55,367 nucleotides of DNA from Lachnospiraceae bacterium (GCA_017431345.1 JAFRLH010000062.1:1-55367), one strand, 5' to 3'. Shown: positions 41,316-50,762, numbered from the stretch's first letter. The notes: generated from the letters alone by a model not told the origin. A program made the numbers and translations.

Positions 41316-42239
41316 TCAGATATCGTGATATTTACGGGAAACATGGGCCGGCGCAGCAGCGCGGAGGATATCATACCACTGCTCTCTTGTCAGTCTGTAT
41401 TCCAGCGCCTTTACCGCTCTTAACACCCGCTCCTTCTTTCCCGTGCCGGTAACCGGGATCACCTTTACAGGCAGTCTGTAGAGCCATGCATACAGCACTT
41501 CATCCAGCGTTTCGGCACCGATTTCCTCCTGAATTTCCTTCAGCACACCGACCGTTTCATAATCTTCCTGCGACAGATCCTTTCTGAAATAAGCGCCTCC
41601 CGCACACGGGGAGTAGGCCATGAGCGGCATTCTTCTTACCAGCGCATCTTCCTGCGTACCATCAGCCAGGAAATCCATGCACCGTACGCTCATCTGGATC
41701 TGATTTGTCACCATAGGGATATCCGTATAGGCATCCAGCAGTTTCAGCTGTTCCGGCCGGAAATTGGATACGCCGAAGTTCCGTGTTTTTCCGGCTGTTT
41801 TTATTTCCTCCAGGGTTTCCGCCACTTCTTCCGGATCCATCAGCGGGCAGGGACGGTGCAGCAGATACAGATCCACATAATCCACGCCGAGACGTGCGAG
41901 GGACGCGTCACAGGCCGAAAGCAAATGCTCCTTCGTGAGATTCCACGATTCAGCGCCAAAATACGGCCGTCTCTTTTTGTCAAATACAATGCATCCTTTG
42001 GTGACGATCTCTATCTGGTCCCGGATGGACGGATCAGCTCTCAGCGCTTTTCCGAAAAGCGTTTCACATTCCCCGTCTCCGTAAATATCCGCCAGGTCAA
42101 ATGTCGTCAGACCCAGTTCGATGTATTCGTGAATGCGTTTTACCAGACCGTTGACGTCAAGCCCCCAGTCCATCAATCCCATTGTTCCGACAGCGACCGG
42201 TGCCAGTTTCAGATCTTTTCCGACATTAACCTTTTCCAT
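41316..42239 (-). CDS. aldo/keto reductase (AKR-a)
   Basis: This is an NADPH-dependent carbonyl reductase of 307 residues. The AKR tetrad is visible: Asp in TFDLADIYGDGE, Tyr in IYGDGE, Lys near VTKGC and His in YLLHRPCP. The NFGVSNF segment and C-terminal VIPVTGTGK nucleotide site are present. The start ATG overlaps the aldolase stop (TGATG), so translation is coupled. It is last of the seven-gene ABC operon. It could reduce a small aldehyde or hydroxyketone formed by the aldolase. Confidence 0.88.
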   Translation of the reverse strand: MEKVNVGKDLKLAPVAVGTMGLMDWGLDVNGLVKRIHEYIELGLTTFDLADIYGDGECETLFGKALRADPSIRDQIEIVTKGCIVFDKKRRPYFGAESWNLTKEHLLSACDASLARLGVDYVDLYLLHRPCPLMDPEEVAETLEEIKTAGKTRNFGVSNFRPEQLKLLDAYTDIPMVTNQIQMSVRCMDFLADGTQEDALVRRMPLMAYSPCAGGAYFRKDLSQEDYETVGVLKEIQEEIGAETLDEVLYAWLYRLPVKVIPVTGTGKKERVLRAVKALEYRLTREQWYDILRAAAPAHVSRKYHDI

Positions 42240-43111
42240 CACATGTCCTCTTTCAGTTTGTGCTTTGCCAGCAGACGCATTTTGTGTTCCGCATAGACCT
42301 TCAGGTCTTCATAAGCTTCCGCATAAAGATTCGCCACAGAATAGCCGAATCCTTCCTTCTGCTGGACCCTTGCTGTGGCAAGTCCGACTGTTTTGACGAG
42401 ATCCGTGGCAAGATTCAGTTTTGTGATGCCGTTTTCCACCGCTTCCGCCACCTTGTCTTCCGGCGTTCCCGAACCGCCGTGCATGACAAGCGGAATCGAC
42501 ACTTTTTCTGCGATTTTCTTCAGGCGGGGGATGTTGATATGCGGCTCAAACTTATACAAGCCGTGAACCGTGCCGATCGAAACGGCCAGGATATCGATGC
42601 CCGTATCCTTTACAAATTTCACGGCGTCATCCGGATCTGTCTGCAGCGCCTGCTCCTCATCCACGGACAGATGCTGTTCATATCCCGCGATCCTGCCGAG
42701 TTCGCCTTCCACCGTAACGCCGGCTTTATGGGCAAATTCCACCACTTCCGCCGTACGTTCAATATTTTCCTCAAAAGGATAGGCTGAAGCGTCGATCATA
42801 ACAGACCGGAAGCCTGCATCCACCGCTCTTTTGATGCTCTCGAAATCCCGGAAATGATCCGCATGCAGAATGACCGGAACATCTACTTCCGAAGCGATCG
42901 TCCTGCAGGCCTGCACGGCGTTCTTCTCGCCGCCGAAGAATCCGATCTCCGCATCACCGATGATATAAAGCATCGGAAGGCCGAGTTTGTTCGCCACATC
43001 CGCCACGGCTTTTCCGTAAGCATAAGTCCAGATACAGAATCCGCCGAGCGCATATTTCCCGGCTCTCGCATCCACAAGATACTCTTTTAACGGCATAATA
43101 TCCTTTGCCAT
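42239..43111 (-). CDS. class II (zinc) aldolase, fructose-bisphosphate aldolase family (aldolase-a)
   Basis: This 290-residue TIM-barrel aldolase has zinc histidines in VILHADHF, GTVHGLYK and LVMHGGSG, and the MIDASAYPFEENI and EGELGRI motifs. It cleaves a phosphorylated ketose to dihydroxyacetone phosphate or an analogue plus an aldehyde; the sugar is unknown. It is 14 bases after the PfkB gene and overlaps AKR-a. The sequence differs considerably from the second aldolase at 50.8-51.7 kb, suggesting different substrates. Confidence 0.88.
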   Translation of the reverse strand: MAKDIMPLKEYLVDARAGKYALGGFCIWTYAYGKAVADVANKLGLPMLYIIGDAEIGFFGGEKNAVQACRTIASEVDVPVILHADHFRDFESIKRAVDAGFRSVMIDASAYPFEENIERTAEVVEFAHKAGVTVEGELGRIAGYEQHLSVDEEQALQTDPDDAVKFVKDTGIDILAVSIGTVHGLYKFEPHINIPRLKKIAEKVSIPLVMHGGSGTPEDKVAEAVENGITKLNLATDLVKTVGLATARVQQKEGFGYSVANLYAEAYEDLKVYAEHKMRLLAKHKLKEDM

Positions 43112-43125
43112 AATCCGTCACCTCT

Positions 43126-44097
43126 TTAAAAACCTTTCCTTGCACGGATCAGACAGTCTGCCTGTTCCCTGCTCTTCAATGCGGCAAAACCGCCTTCCGC
43201 AGTCACACTGACAGCGCCGGCTGCACAGCCGAGCTCTGCCGCATCAAAAATATTCATGCCTTCCGCTATGCCTGTCAGGAACCCGCCGACGAAGGAATCG
43301 CCGGCACCGGTCGTATCGACACAGTGATCCACCGAAAAAGCCGGGATCATCCGGTCTTCTTTGCCGGTGTTGACATAGCAGCCTTTTTCTCCCATTTTTA
43401 TGACCAGATTCCTGCATCCCCGTGCGAACAGCCTGTCTGCCATTTTCTCAGGATCCTTTTCTCCCGAGACATATTCAGCCTCTACTCTGCTGGGAATGAA
43501 AAAATCTATGTACGGGAGATTCTTCAGAACTGTTTCCGCGCCTTCTCCGAAGGAATCGTCCGAACAATCCGCAGCGGTAAGCGCCCCCGCTTTCTGTGCG
43601 CGTTGGAACAGTTCCGTGCATCCGCCCTTATCCAGCTCATTCAGCCAGAAGAAATTACCATAGCTTACGATCTTCGACTCTTCCAGTACAGTCAGATCCA
43701 GATCTTTCAGCGATAACGTCCGGTTATTCGTTCCGGGGTATCCCAGAAAATGCCGGGATCCGTCCGGCCGTACCAGTGCAAAGGACTGCAGCATCTCATC
43801 CTTTTCCGACAAACGGAGATACGTCCGGTCAACGCCCGCCTGATCCAGCGTTTCCAGGCAGGCGCGCCCGAGAATGTCATCCGATACTTTTCCCGCAATG
43901 GCGGCCCTGGCCCCCAGCGTTGCCGCAGTCAGGCTCTGGATCATGGCATTTCCGCCCACGGAACTCTTCACACTGGAAAGGACTGTGGTGTCCCGCGAAA
44001 ACACGCTTTCATCAACAGTCCTCAGGATCGTATCGTATGCGATTATTCCAATCGATACAATATCAAATTTCTTATCCATTGCAGCATCTGAAACCAT
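43126..44097 (-). CDS. PfkB family sugar kinase in the ABC operon
   Basis: This ribokinase-family kinase of 323 residues has SVGGNAMIQSLTAATLGARA (substrate loop), VDTTGAGDSFVGGFL (anion hole, base Asp) and VIKMGEKGCYV. Its start ATG overlaps the stop of AKR-b (TAATG) with no clear ribosome site, so coupling is likely. The next in-frame ATG is six codons on. Placed between reductase and aldolase genes, it probably makes the aldolase substrate, as fructose/tagatose-phosphate kinases do. That is inference from context. Confidence 0.87.
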   Translation of the reverse strand: MVSDAAMDKKFDIVSIGIIAYDTILRTVDESVFSRDTTVLSSVKSSVGGNAMIQSLTAATLGARAAIAGKVSDDILGRACLETLDQAGVDRTYLRLSEKDEMLQSFALVRPDGSRHFLGYPGTNNRTLSLKDLDLTVLEESKIVSYGNFFWLNELDKGGCTELFQRAQKAGALTAADCSDDSFGEGAETVLKNLPYIDFFIPSRVEAEYVSGEKDPEKMADRLFARGCRNLVIKMGEKGCYVNTGKEDRMIPAFSVDHCVDTTGAGDSFVGGFLTGIAEGMNIFDAAELGCAAGAVSVTAEGGFAALKSREQADCLIRARKGF

Positions 44098-45035
44098 TAC
44101 ATAATAGGATATCCGGCAGCAAGATAGATATTGTACCAGTCTTCATAGGTAAGCTTAATATCGCACGCTGCGCAGCACTCTGCGAACCGTTTCATCTTCG
44201 TGGTACCGATCACGACCTGCGGTACAGCCGGATGTCTGAGGATCCATGCGACCGCGATCGTCGTCTTGCTGACACCGTATATGTCTGCAACAGCCTGCAT
44301 GGCGTCGTTCACTTCCTTGTAATCCGGATGATCCATAAAGCATCCTTCGATGAAGCCGTACTGGAACGGCGACCATGCCTGGATCGTAACATCATTCAGT
44401 CTGCAGTAATTCATGATGCCGCCGTCTCTGTCCACCGCATAAAAATCGTGATTGTTTGTTGCGATCGGCTGCACGCACATATCTGCATGCGCGATCGAGA
44501 ACTGCATCTGCGTCAGTTCGATGGGTACTGTACAGTACTTTTTCAGCAGTTCAATGCCGTAAGGCACTTCGTTGGATACGCCGAAATGCAGGACTTTTCC
44601 CTGCTTTTTCATGGTATCAAACGCGTCGGCGACCTCTTCAGGCTCCCACAGCGCGTCCGCCCGGTGAAGCAGGAAGTAATCCAGATGGTCTGTTTTAAGG
44701 CGGGAAAGGGACGCATCCAGCGTCTTCATGAGATGTTCCTTTGAATAATTGTGATACGGCCTTCCGTCAGGATAGAAAGTGATCCCTCCTTTTGACTGCA
44801 GCACGATCTGATCCCTTAAACCCGGATTTTCCTCAAATGTCTTTCCGAGAATGCTTTCCACAAGCCCTTCCGGTTTGCCGTAGCAGTTCGCCGTATCGAC
44901 ATAGTTCGTACCCAGCTCCATTGCATAATTAATCCGTTCGCAGACCTCTTTTGTATTCAGTTCATCATAGTGCATTGTGCCCACCACGATAGCGGGAAGC
45001 GGATTTTTATTCGGTCCGACCAAAGCTGTCTTCAT
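44097..45035 (-). CDS. aldo/keto reductase (AKR-b)
   Basis: This 312-residue AKR has the tetrad Asp/Tyr in VDTANCYGKPE, Lys in LQSKGGI and His in YFLLHRADA. HFGVSNEVP and QVVIGTTKMKR are also present. It is of the YcsN/ydhF-like oxidoreductase type. I place the start at 45035, directly after AAAGGAGG; 50 upstream codons in the frame are not conserved. It lies between the MalG-like permease and the PfkB kinase. Two reductases in one operon suggests oxidation-reduction at a carbon of the imported sugar as well as of a product. Confidence 0.88.
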   Translation of the reverse strand: MKTALVGPNKNPLPAIVVGTMHYDELNTKEVCERINYAMELGTNYVDTANCYGKPEGLVESILGKTFEENPGLRDQIVLQSKGGITFYPDGRPYHNYSKEHLMKTLDASLSRLKTDHLDYFLLHRADALWEPEEVADAFDTMKKQGKVLHFGVSNEVPYGIELLKKYCTVPIELTQMQFSIAHADMCVQPIATNNHDFYAVDRDGGIMNYCRLNDVTIQAWSPFQYGFIEGCFMDHPDYKEVNDAMQAVADIYGVSKTTIAVAWILRHPAVPQVVIGTTKMKRFAECCAACDIKLTYEDWYNIYLAAGYPIM

Positions 45036-45070
45036 TCTGAAGCCTCCTTTATGAAAAATATGCAGCCGCC

Positions 45071-45901
45071 TCAAACCTTTACGGCGCCGGCCGTCATTCC
45101 CGAAATAAAGTATTTCTGGAAGAACAGCGCGATCACGATAACAGGCAGAGAGCCGAAAACACTCATTGCGATTATCTGATTCCATTCAAAAGCGTACTGT
45201 CCCATCAGCGACGCAATACCGATCGGAACGGTGCGCATATCATTCGTCCGTGTCAGTGTCAGTGCGTAAAGATATTCATTCCAGCACTGAATAAAGGTAT
45301 AAAGCCCTACGGAAACAAGTCCGGGCACACAGGACGGAACAAGGACGCCCCATAAAGCCCTGAATCTCGATCCCCCGTCTATCATTACCGCTTCATCAAG
45401 CTCTTTCGGCATTGTGTTCATATACCCTGTCAGCATCAGGATCGCGTACGGAAGCGTAAAACAGACATACGTGAGCACCAGTGCAAGATAGGTGTTGTAA
45501 AATCCGATCGTCACCATCAGGACAAGATAAGGGATCAGAAGGGTGATCGGCGGTATTGCCTGCACACCGATGATAATGGTATTGATCGTCTTCTTTCCGG
45601 GGAAGTTGAACCGGGAAAACGAATACGCGGCAAGCAGCGCTACCACCAGCGTACAGCACACCACGATCGCCGCTATTCCATAGGAATTTATGAAGAACCG
45701 GATCTTTTCGGGATCGCTGAGCACAGCCTTGTATGCATCAAAGCTGAAACTTTCATCGATCAGTTTCGGCGGATAGGCAAAAATATTTGCATTTGCCTTA
45801 AACGAACACGATACCAGCCAGAGCACAGGGAGGCCGCAGAACAGTGCCGCCAGGATCAGGCCGATCCACAGTAAGACTGTCTGGTGTTTTTTTGTCTTCA
45901 T
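45071..45901 (-). CDS. ABC sugar transporter permease (MalG type)
   Basis: This is a cytoplasmic-membrane permease of 276 residues with six helices. The EAA loop reads ELDEAVMIDGGSRFRALWG near residues 168-186 and contacts the ATPase. It belongs to the carbohydrate uptake (CUT1) class. It starts 12 bases after the MalF-like permease stop. Confidence 0.92.
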   Translation of the reverse strand: MKTKKHQTVLLWIGLILAALFCGLPVLWLVSCSFKANANIFAYPPKLIDESFSFDAYKAVLSDPEKIRFFINSYGIAAIVVCCTLVVALLAAYSFSRFNFPGKKTINTIIIGVQAIPPITLLIPYLVLMVTIGFYNTYLALVLTYVCFTLPYAILMLTGYMNTMPKELDEAVMIDGGSRFRALWGVLVPSCVPGLVSVGLYTFIQCWNEYLYALTLTRTNDMRTVPIGIASLMGQYAFEWNQIIAMSVFGSLPVIVIALFFQKYFISGMTAGAVKV

Positions 45902-45913
45902 CCTGACTGCCTC

Positions 45914-46798
45914 CTATTCCCTGAACTGATTCCTGACATAGAATACTGCCAGGATCGTACAGATAATCAATATCAGCACTGCAGCTGCAGAAGCCTTTGC
46001 GTATTGGAAACTCGTAAACGCCGTCGTATAAACATAGGTACTCATCATTTCCGTCGCATGCGACGGCCCGCCTGCCGTCAAAAGCCAGATCAGGGAGAAG
46101 TTCTGCGTTGTCCAGATAAAATCCAGCATCGCTATGCTTATCAGGATCGGCTTCAGCTGCGGGAGCGTCATGTCAAAAAACTGATGGATCCCGTTCGCGC
46201 CGTCAATGCTTGCCGCTTCATAGAGATCCGAAGGAATACCCTGCAGTCCCGCCAGGATACTGATCATGTAAAACGGGTAACCGGCCCAGATATTGATAAA
46301 GGTCAGGACATGAAGTACGATCTTCCTGTTGCTCATCCATTCGATCTTTACCGGCATGCTTTGGGTCAGTGAAAGAAGATAATTTACAATTCCGCTCGGA
46401 TTGAGCAGCAGCTTCCACAGGATGGCAATAACAGTGGCGTTGAACATCCAGGGAAGCAGATAAATGATCCTGAAGACTGCCTTCGGCACATTATGAAGAC
46501 GCTTTGCATTTACCATAAGCGCCAGGCTCATTCCGATCAGCAGATGAAATATCACATTAAGGATAACGAACCAGGCTGTATTCTTCATGGAAAGGCGGAA
46601 CACCTTATCCTTAAGAACTGCGGAATAATTTGCCAGTCCCACGAACTGGGGATCGGGTTTTATGACCACATTGTCAAAGAAAGAATAGCCGATTGCCATG
46701 AAGATCGGTACAAATAAAAGCCCGGCAATCAGTACGATTGTCGGCAGCAGATACATATATGGCTGTAAGGCTTTCCGGATTCTGTTCCTGCTTTTCAT
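45914..46798 (-). CDS. ABC sugar transporter permease (MalF type)
   Basis: This is a six-helix CUT1 permease of 294 residues with the EAA loop DLYEAASIDGANGIHQFFD near residues 195-213. It forms the translocation channel with the MalG-type partner. A stem-loop between the binding-protein gene and this gene probably lowers permease expression relative to the binding protein. Confidence 0.92.
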   Translation of the reverse strand: MKSRNRIRKALQPYMYLLPTIVLIAGLLFVPIFMAIGYSFFDNVVIKPDPQFVGLANYSAVLKDKVFRLSMKNTAWFVILNVIFHLLIGMSLALMVNAKRLHNVPKAVFRIIYLLPWMFNATVIAILWKLLLNPSGIVNYLLSLTQSMPVKIEWMSNRKIVLHVLTFINIWAGYPFYMISILAGLQGIPSDLYEAASIDGANGIHQFFDMTLPQLKPILISIAMLDFIWTTQNFSLIWLLTAGGPSHATEMMSTYVYTTAFTSFQYAKASAAAVLILIICTILAVFYVRNQFRE

Positions 46799-46829
46799 AA
46801 CGTTAAACTGCTTTCGTTTTTTAAGTGAA

Positions 46830-46857
46830 GGGCCGACGCAAGAAACTACGCCGGCCC
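46830..46857 (-). other. intercistronic stem-loop between binding protein and permease genes
   Basis: GGGCCGACG (46830-46838) pairs with CGCCGGCCC (46849-46857) over 9 bp with one mismatch (a G-U pair in the minus-strand RNA), with a 10-base loop and no T run. Such hairpins commonly stabilise the upstream binding-protein mRNA or attenuate transcription. Confidence 0.6.
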
Positions 46858-46871
46858 CGCAAACCAGTTAT

Positions 46872-48131
46872 TTAGTTGTATGCAGCATCATACTGTTCCT
46901 GTACGTCTGCAAGCATTTCATCCACGGTAGTATCGCCGTCCAGATAGAGGATCAGCGCTTCATCGAGGATCTTTTCAAGGTTCTCTGCGGTAGGCAGGGA
47001 GTTGAATTCAGATTTTCCGTAGGTGGTCTTATAGACTTCTTCGATAGTCTTGAAGGCATCGGAAGAATTCTCATAGTTGGCTTCCGCTTTTGTATTTACG
47101 ACGAATCCGCCTGCTGTTACGCACAGTTCAGCATTGACCTGCTGGTCAAGCAGATAAGCGATCCACTTCGCAGCTGCTTCGGGATTTTCGCTCTTTGCAG
47201 AAATTCCGCAGGCCCAGTTGTTCATACGGCAGTAAGCCTGTCCGTCGTAATCATCCTTATGAGGCATATTGATATAAACGATGTTCATATCGGGAGCCTG
47301 CTGGGAGATATCATTCAGATGGGCAACGGAGTCGGGCATGAAAGCGATCCGTCCGTTTACGAATTCCTCAACTTTGTCAGCGTCGGTCATGGTGTACATG
47401 CCGGGGATGCAGAGACCGGAATCATTGAGATCCTTGAACATCTCGCAGGTAGCCTTGAAAAGCTCATTGTCTTTGATGAAAGGCTTTCCTTCTTCCGTAA
47501 GGATCGTGCCGCCGGAATTCCAGCAGAATGCGGTGAAGTTCTCAACACAGGTCGCATTATCCGTGCTCATGTTCATTCCGAAGCCGTATACATTGTTGGC
47601 CGGATCCGTGAGTTTCTGACAGTCTTCTTTCAGCTCTGTCCAGGTCTTGGGCGGCTCGTTGATACCGGCTGCTTTCAGAAGATCCATGTTCACAGCCATC
47701 AGGTTCGGGAAGTTCACGATCGGCTGTGCATAGACCGTTCCGTTGACAGAGATCTGCATGGAAAGATCTGCGGGATCAAATCCGATGCTGTTAAATGCTG
47801 CGCCGAGATCCGCAAGCAGGCCCTGCGTAGCATAATCGTAGATCCAGGGACCATCCAGTGCAACGACATCCGGCAGTGTTCCGGCTGCGGCGGAAGCCTG
47901 CAGCATGGTCTTTGTGTCAGCATAAGGGTTGCTCAAAAGTTCTACGGTAATACCGGTCTCTTCTTTGAATTTGTCAGCCAGGCTCTGAAGATATCCGTCA
48001 GGCATCTCTTTTCCGAACCACTGTACGAATTCAATTGTCGGACCTTCCGCTGCGGCAGCTTGTGCCGGAACAGGTGCAAAAAGCGACAATGTCATAGCCA
48101 TTACTACAAGAAATGATAACAGTTTTTTCAT
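46872..48131 (-). CDS. extracellular sugar-binding protein of the ABC importer
   Basis: This family 1 solute-binding protein has 419 residues. It has a signal peptide starting MKKLLSFLVVMAMTLSLF and a cleavage site near PAQA-AAAE. The mature protein has the usual FVQWFGKEMPDGYLQSLADK start and VVALDGPWIYDYA. No cysteine follows the hydrophobic stretch, so it is not a lipoprotein, which is odd for a monoderm importer. The start at 48131 follows AAGGAGGA; residues upstream in the frame are not conserved. It is the first gene of the seven-gene operon, controlled by the palindromic site at 48203. Confidence 0.9.
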   Translation of the reverse strand: MKKLLSFLVVMAMTLSLFAPVPAQAAAAEGPTIEFVQWFGKEMPDGYLQSLADKFKEETGITVELLSNPYADTKTMLQASAAAGTLPDVVALDGPWIYDYATQGLLADLGAAFNSIGFDPADLSMQISVNGTVYAQPIVNFPNLMAVNMDLLKAAGINEPPKTWTELKEDCQKLTDPANNVYGFGMNMSTDNATCVENFTAFCWNSGGTILTEEGKPFIKDNELFKATCEMFKDLNDSGLCIPGMYTMTDADKVEEFVNGRIAFMPDSVAHLNDISQQAPDMNIVYINMPHKDDYDGQAYCRMNNWACGISAKSENPEAAAKWIAYLLDQQVNAELCVTAGGFVVNTKAEANYENSSDAFKTIEEVYKTTYGKSEFNSLPTAENLEKILDEALILYLDGDTTVDEMLADVQEQYDAAYN

Positions 48132-48181
48132 AGTGCTCCTCCTTATTGGTCTTCGACTCGCCTTCATGCGGTCACAATGCC

Positions 48182-48223
48182 ATTATATTTTTATATGCCG
48201 CTTTCGTCAAGTGCCTTGACAAA
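48182..48223 (-). promoter_or_regulatory. operator-promoter of the ABC importer operon
   Basis: On the minus strand TTTGTCAA-GGCAC-TTGACGAA (48223-48203) contains the -35 TTGACG. TATAAT (48187-48182) follows after exactly 17 bases. The divergent region 48132-48460 (329 bases) also holds the leader of the plus-strand ADP-dependent kinase, with a possible TATTAT box at 48290-48295, and nothing else I can identify. Confidence 0.68.
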
Positions 48224-48460
48224 ATATTTTATCATCATTATTTTGCGTTTTTCATGACATTTTTTTTGGGGTGCTCTGGTCTTTTGTTGTATTATATTGC
48301 TTTTTCAATCTTTTTGATGATGCAGTATACCCCTTAAATTTTCATTGTTATCTATTCTTATGAAAATTTTCAGCGAAACTTCCCTTGCATTTTCTTTCTT
48401 TTTATTGTACTGTTCGATCAGATCATGGAATTTGCCTTTTATGAAAAAGCAGGAGTCGTT

Positions 48461-49687
48461 ATGGGTAATCTTATTGCAGCCGGTTTTCAGAACACCGTCG
48501 ATTTTGAACTGGATTGGGATCCCGGTACGCTCGCCGGGCTCTGCCGTATGTATGGACTTTGCAGAAGTGAGATCAGGGAATACGCTCCCATCAACAGCGA
48601 ACGGGAACTGCTGCTGACCCTTCTGTTTCATATGCAGAACGGAAGCGGGAGTGAATGTCTTGCCGTTTCCAGCAAAATTACCAGAGATTTTGCCGCCCGT
48701 TTCGAGATGACCATCACGCTCGGAGGCACTGCCGTCCGTGCAGCCATGGCTATTGAAAAACTGGGGTATAAGAGTTCCATCCATGCCTGCAGCCTAAACA
48801 GGCATTTCAGGGCGCTGATCCCGGAGAATGTCACCTGGGTCTCTTCGGTAAGCGATGAAGGGGAGGATTTTCATCCTCATGTCATCGTTCAGTATCCCGG
48901 GAATTGCACCCTGCAGGCAAATGATATTGAGATAACAACAAAACGACCCAACCGGGTCATTTTTACCTGCGATCCGCCAAGCGAAAAACTCATCATTACC
49001 GATGATTTTGCAGATCTGGCTGCTGATGCAAAAGTCTTTCTGACGGCCAGTTATAATATCGTAAAACACAGGGAGGATCTCGTCGACAGGCTCAATACCA
49101 CGCTGAAGATCATGGACAGACTGAGCCCCGCCTGTTTTAAGCTGATGGAGGACGGTTGCTTCAGGGATCCCCGCATGCGTGAAATCATCACTGAGATGCT
49201 GGTGCCCCGGCTGACGCTTTTCAGCATGAATGAAGATGAACTGCAGGACCGCATCGGCAGAAAGATCGATATCCTGAATCCTGTGCAGGTCGCGGAGGCG
49301 GTCAAAGAAGAATATGCTGTTCTGAATGTACCGATCCTGGTCTGCCATTCCGCCTGCTGGGCGCTGGCTTACGGGAAAGGAGCAGGCAGGATCAGAGAAG
49401 CCCTGGAAGGCGGTGTGACGATGGCTTCCACCCGCTTCCGTCTGGGAGATCATTACGATCTGTCCGATTACAGGGAGACCGCCGGCCTTCCTCCCAAAAA
49501 AGAATCGCTCGCTTTCATCGCATCCGTCAAAGAGCTTCTTTCCGCAGAGGAACTGGTAATCGTTCCCGCAAAAGATCTGTCCGGCGTCCCGCAGCCTGTC
49601 ACGATCGGGCTTGGCGATTCCTTTATCGGAGGAATGCTGCCGCTTCTGCTCCCGGATGAAATACGGGAAAGCGCACGATTTTCCTGA
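48461..49687 (+). CDS. ADP-dependent sugar kinase family protein (ADP-PFK/GK type)
   Basis: This 408-residue protein resembles the ADP-dependent glucokinase/phosphofructokinase family. Its motifs are ITLGGTAVRAAMAIEKLGYK, TASYNIVKHREDLVDRL, LFSMNEDELQDRIGR and the C-terminal GLGDSFIGGMLPLL, with the catalytic Asp in GD. Such kinases use ADP and give AMP and a sugar phosphate; they are best known from archaea and occur in some bacteria. I take the ATG at 48461, which has AGGAG five bases upstream. The RpiR gene converges on it. Sugar specificity is unknown. Confidence 0.78.
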   Translation: MGNLIAAGFQNTVDFELDWDPGTLAGLCRMYGLCRSEIREYAPINSERELLLTLLFHMQNGSGSECLAVSSKITRDFAARFEMTITLGGTAVRAAMAIEKLGYKSSIHACSLNRHFRALIPENVTWVSSVSDEGEDFHPHVIVQYPGNCTLQANDIEITTKRPNRVIFTCDPPSEKLIITDDFADLAADAKVFLTASYNIVKHREDLVDRLNTTLKIMDRLSPACFKLMEDGCFRDPRMREIITEMLVPRLTLFSMNEDELQDRIGRKIDILNPVQVAEAVKEEYAVLNVPILVCHSACWALAYGKGAGRIREALEGGVTMASTRFRLGDHYDLSDYRETAGLPPKKESLAFIASVKELLSAEELVIVPAKDLSGVPQPVTIGLGDSFIGGMLPLLLPDEIRESARFS

Positions 49688-49695
49688 AGGCGGGA

Positions 49696-50592
49696 TCACA
49701 TTCTTTTTGCATTGATCAGATCCGCAGTCAGTCTGTATCTGTCGATCGCCGATTCATCCGCGGCGGCGACGCACATCAGATACAGACTGTCGACAATGGC
49801 ATACTGAGGCAGATTTTCCGCGTCCGCTTCATAACAGACGATCTGCTGATCTTTCAAAAAACTGCTGTAGTCATAACCGGTCAGAAGCGTAATATCCGCG
49901 CTCTGATCGACCACAGATCCTTTTGCAGATGTGATCGCCACCGTCGCCGCGCCGTTCTTTCTGGCAATCCCCAGACATTCCACAACAGAGGCGGTTCTGC
50001 CCATGTTGCTGATTCCTACCACAAGATCTTCTTCCGTGCAGCTGGCCGCTGCGCCGACCATACTGTGGTAATCCGAATAACAGTTTGCAACGATCCCCAG
50101 TCTCAGGAACCTGCTGCAGGCGTTCATTCCTGCCAGATAGGACCGTCCTTCGCCCAGGAACAGGACCTGTCTGGCGCTCATGATCATGGCGACCACTTCA
50201 CGCATGAGATCATAATCCATCAGTGCCAGCGTATCCTTCAGCATTTCTATCTCGGACTGGATAACAAATCTGCAGATCGATTCCGGACTGCTGTTCTTCC
50301 GGAATTCACTGTTGATCAGCGTTTCGGACGGTTTCCGGATATTCCTGGCGCTTTCAGGCATCTCCTCCAGGAAATAGCGGACGGCAGCGGAGAATTCCTT
50401 GTAGTTCCTGAATCCCAGCACATGGATAAATCTGGTCACGGTCGCATTGCTGACACCGCTTTCCGATGCCATTTTCCCGATCGTCATTTTTCGCAGGCGG
50501 TCTTCATTGGACAGCACTACGTCAGCCACTCTTCTCATGGCCGGATTCATCTGCGGATAGTTCAGTTTGGTTTCGAGAAATGGGTTGATCAT
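49696..50592 (-). CDS. RpiR/MurR family regulator with SIS domain
   Basis: This 298-residue regulator has an N-terminal RpiR helix-turn-helix (about residues 1-77; ESGVSNATVTRFIHVLGFRN) and a SIS domain (about 120-260; VLFLGEGRSYLAG and VVGISNMGRTASVVECL) that binds phosphosugars. It is divergent from aldolase-b and lies next to the island operator at 50638. It may respond to a phosphorylated intermediate of the pathway and control aldolase-b or the ADP-dependent kinase. Confidence 0.88.
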   Translation of the reverse strand: MINPFLETKLNYPQMNPAMRRVADVVLSNEDRLRKMTIGKMASESGVSNATVTRFIHVLGFRNYKEFSAAVRYFLEEMPESARNIRKPSETLINSEFRKNSSPESICRFVIQSEIEMLKDTLALMDYDLMREVVAMIMSARQVLFLGEGRSYLAGMNACSRFLRLGIVANCYSDYHSMVGAAASCTEEDLVVGISNMGRTASVVECLGIARKNGAATVAITSAKGSVVDQSADITLLTGYDYSSFLKDQQIVCYEADAENLPQYAIVDSLYLMCVAAADESAIDRYRLTADLINAKRM

Positions 50593-50637
50593 AGTTCCTC
50601 CGGATTCAGAAAACAGATAAACAGAACGTCTGTCATA

Positions 50638-50680
50638 TTTGTTAACTCTCTTGACAAATAAGCTCTAAGAAAATTATAAT
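50638..50680 (+). promoter_or_regulatory. operator-promoter of aldolase-b
   Basis: TTTGTTAA-CTCTC-TTGACAAA (50638-50658) is the best copy of the island palindrome. TTGACA (50651-50656) is the -35 box and TATAAT (50675-50680) is the -10 box, with 18-base spacing. Confidence 0.72.
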
Positions 50681-50762
50681 ACTTTTGTTACATCCGGTGC
50701 AAGGTCATTCCTTCATCTGTCTCCTGCCCGGTGCAAATCGTGTTATAAGGAAGGGAATGCTT

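Noticed and set aside
44097-45185. Longer N-terminus for AKR-b
   Set aside because: The first 50 codons lie upstream of AAAGGAGG and inside the 3' end of the permease gene, and do not resemble an AKR.
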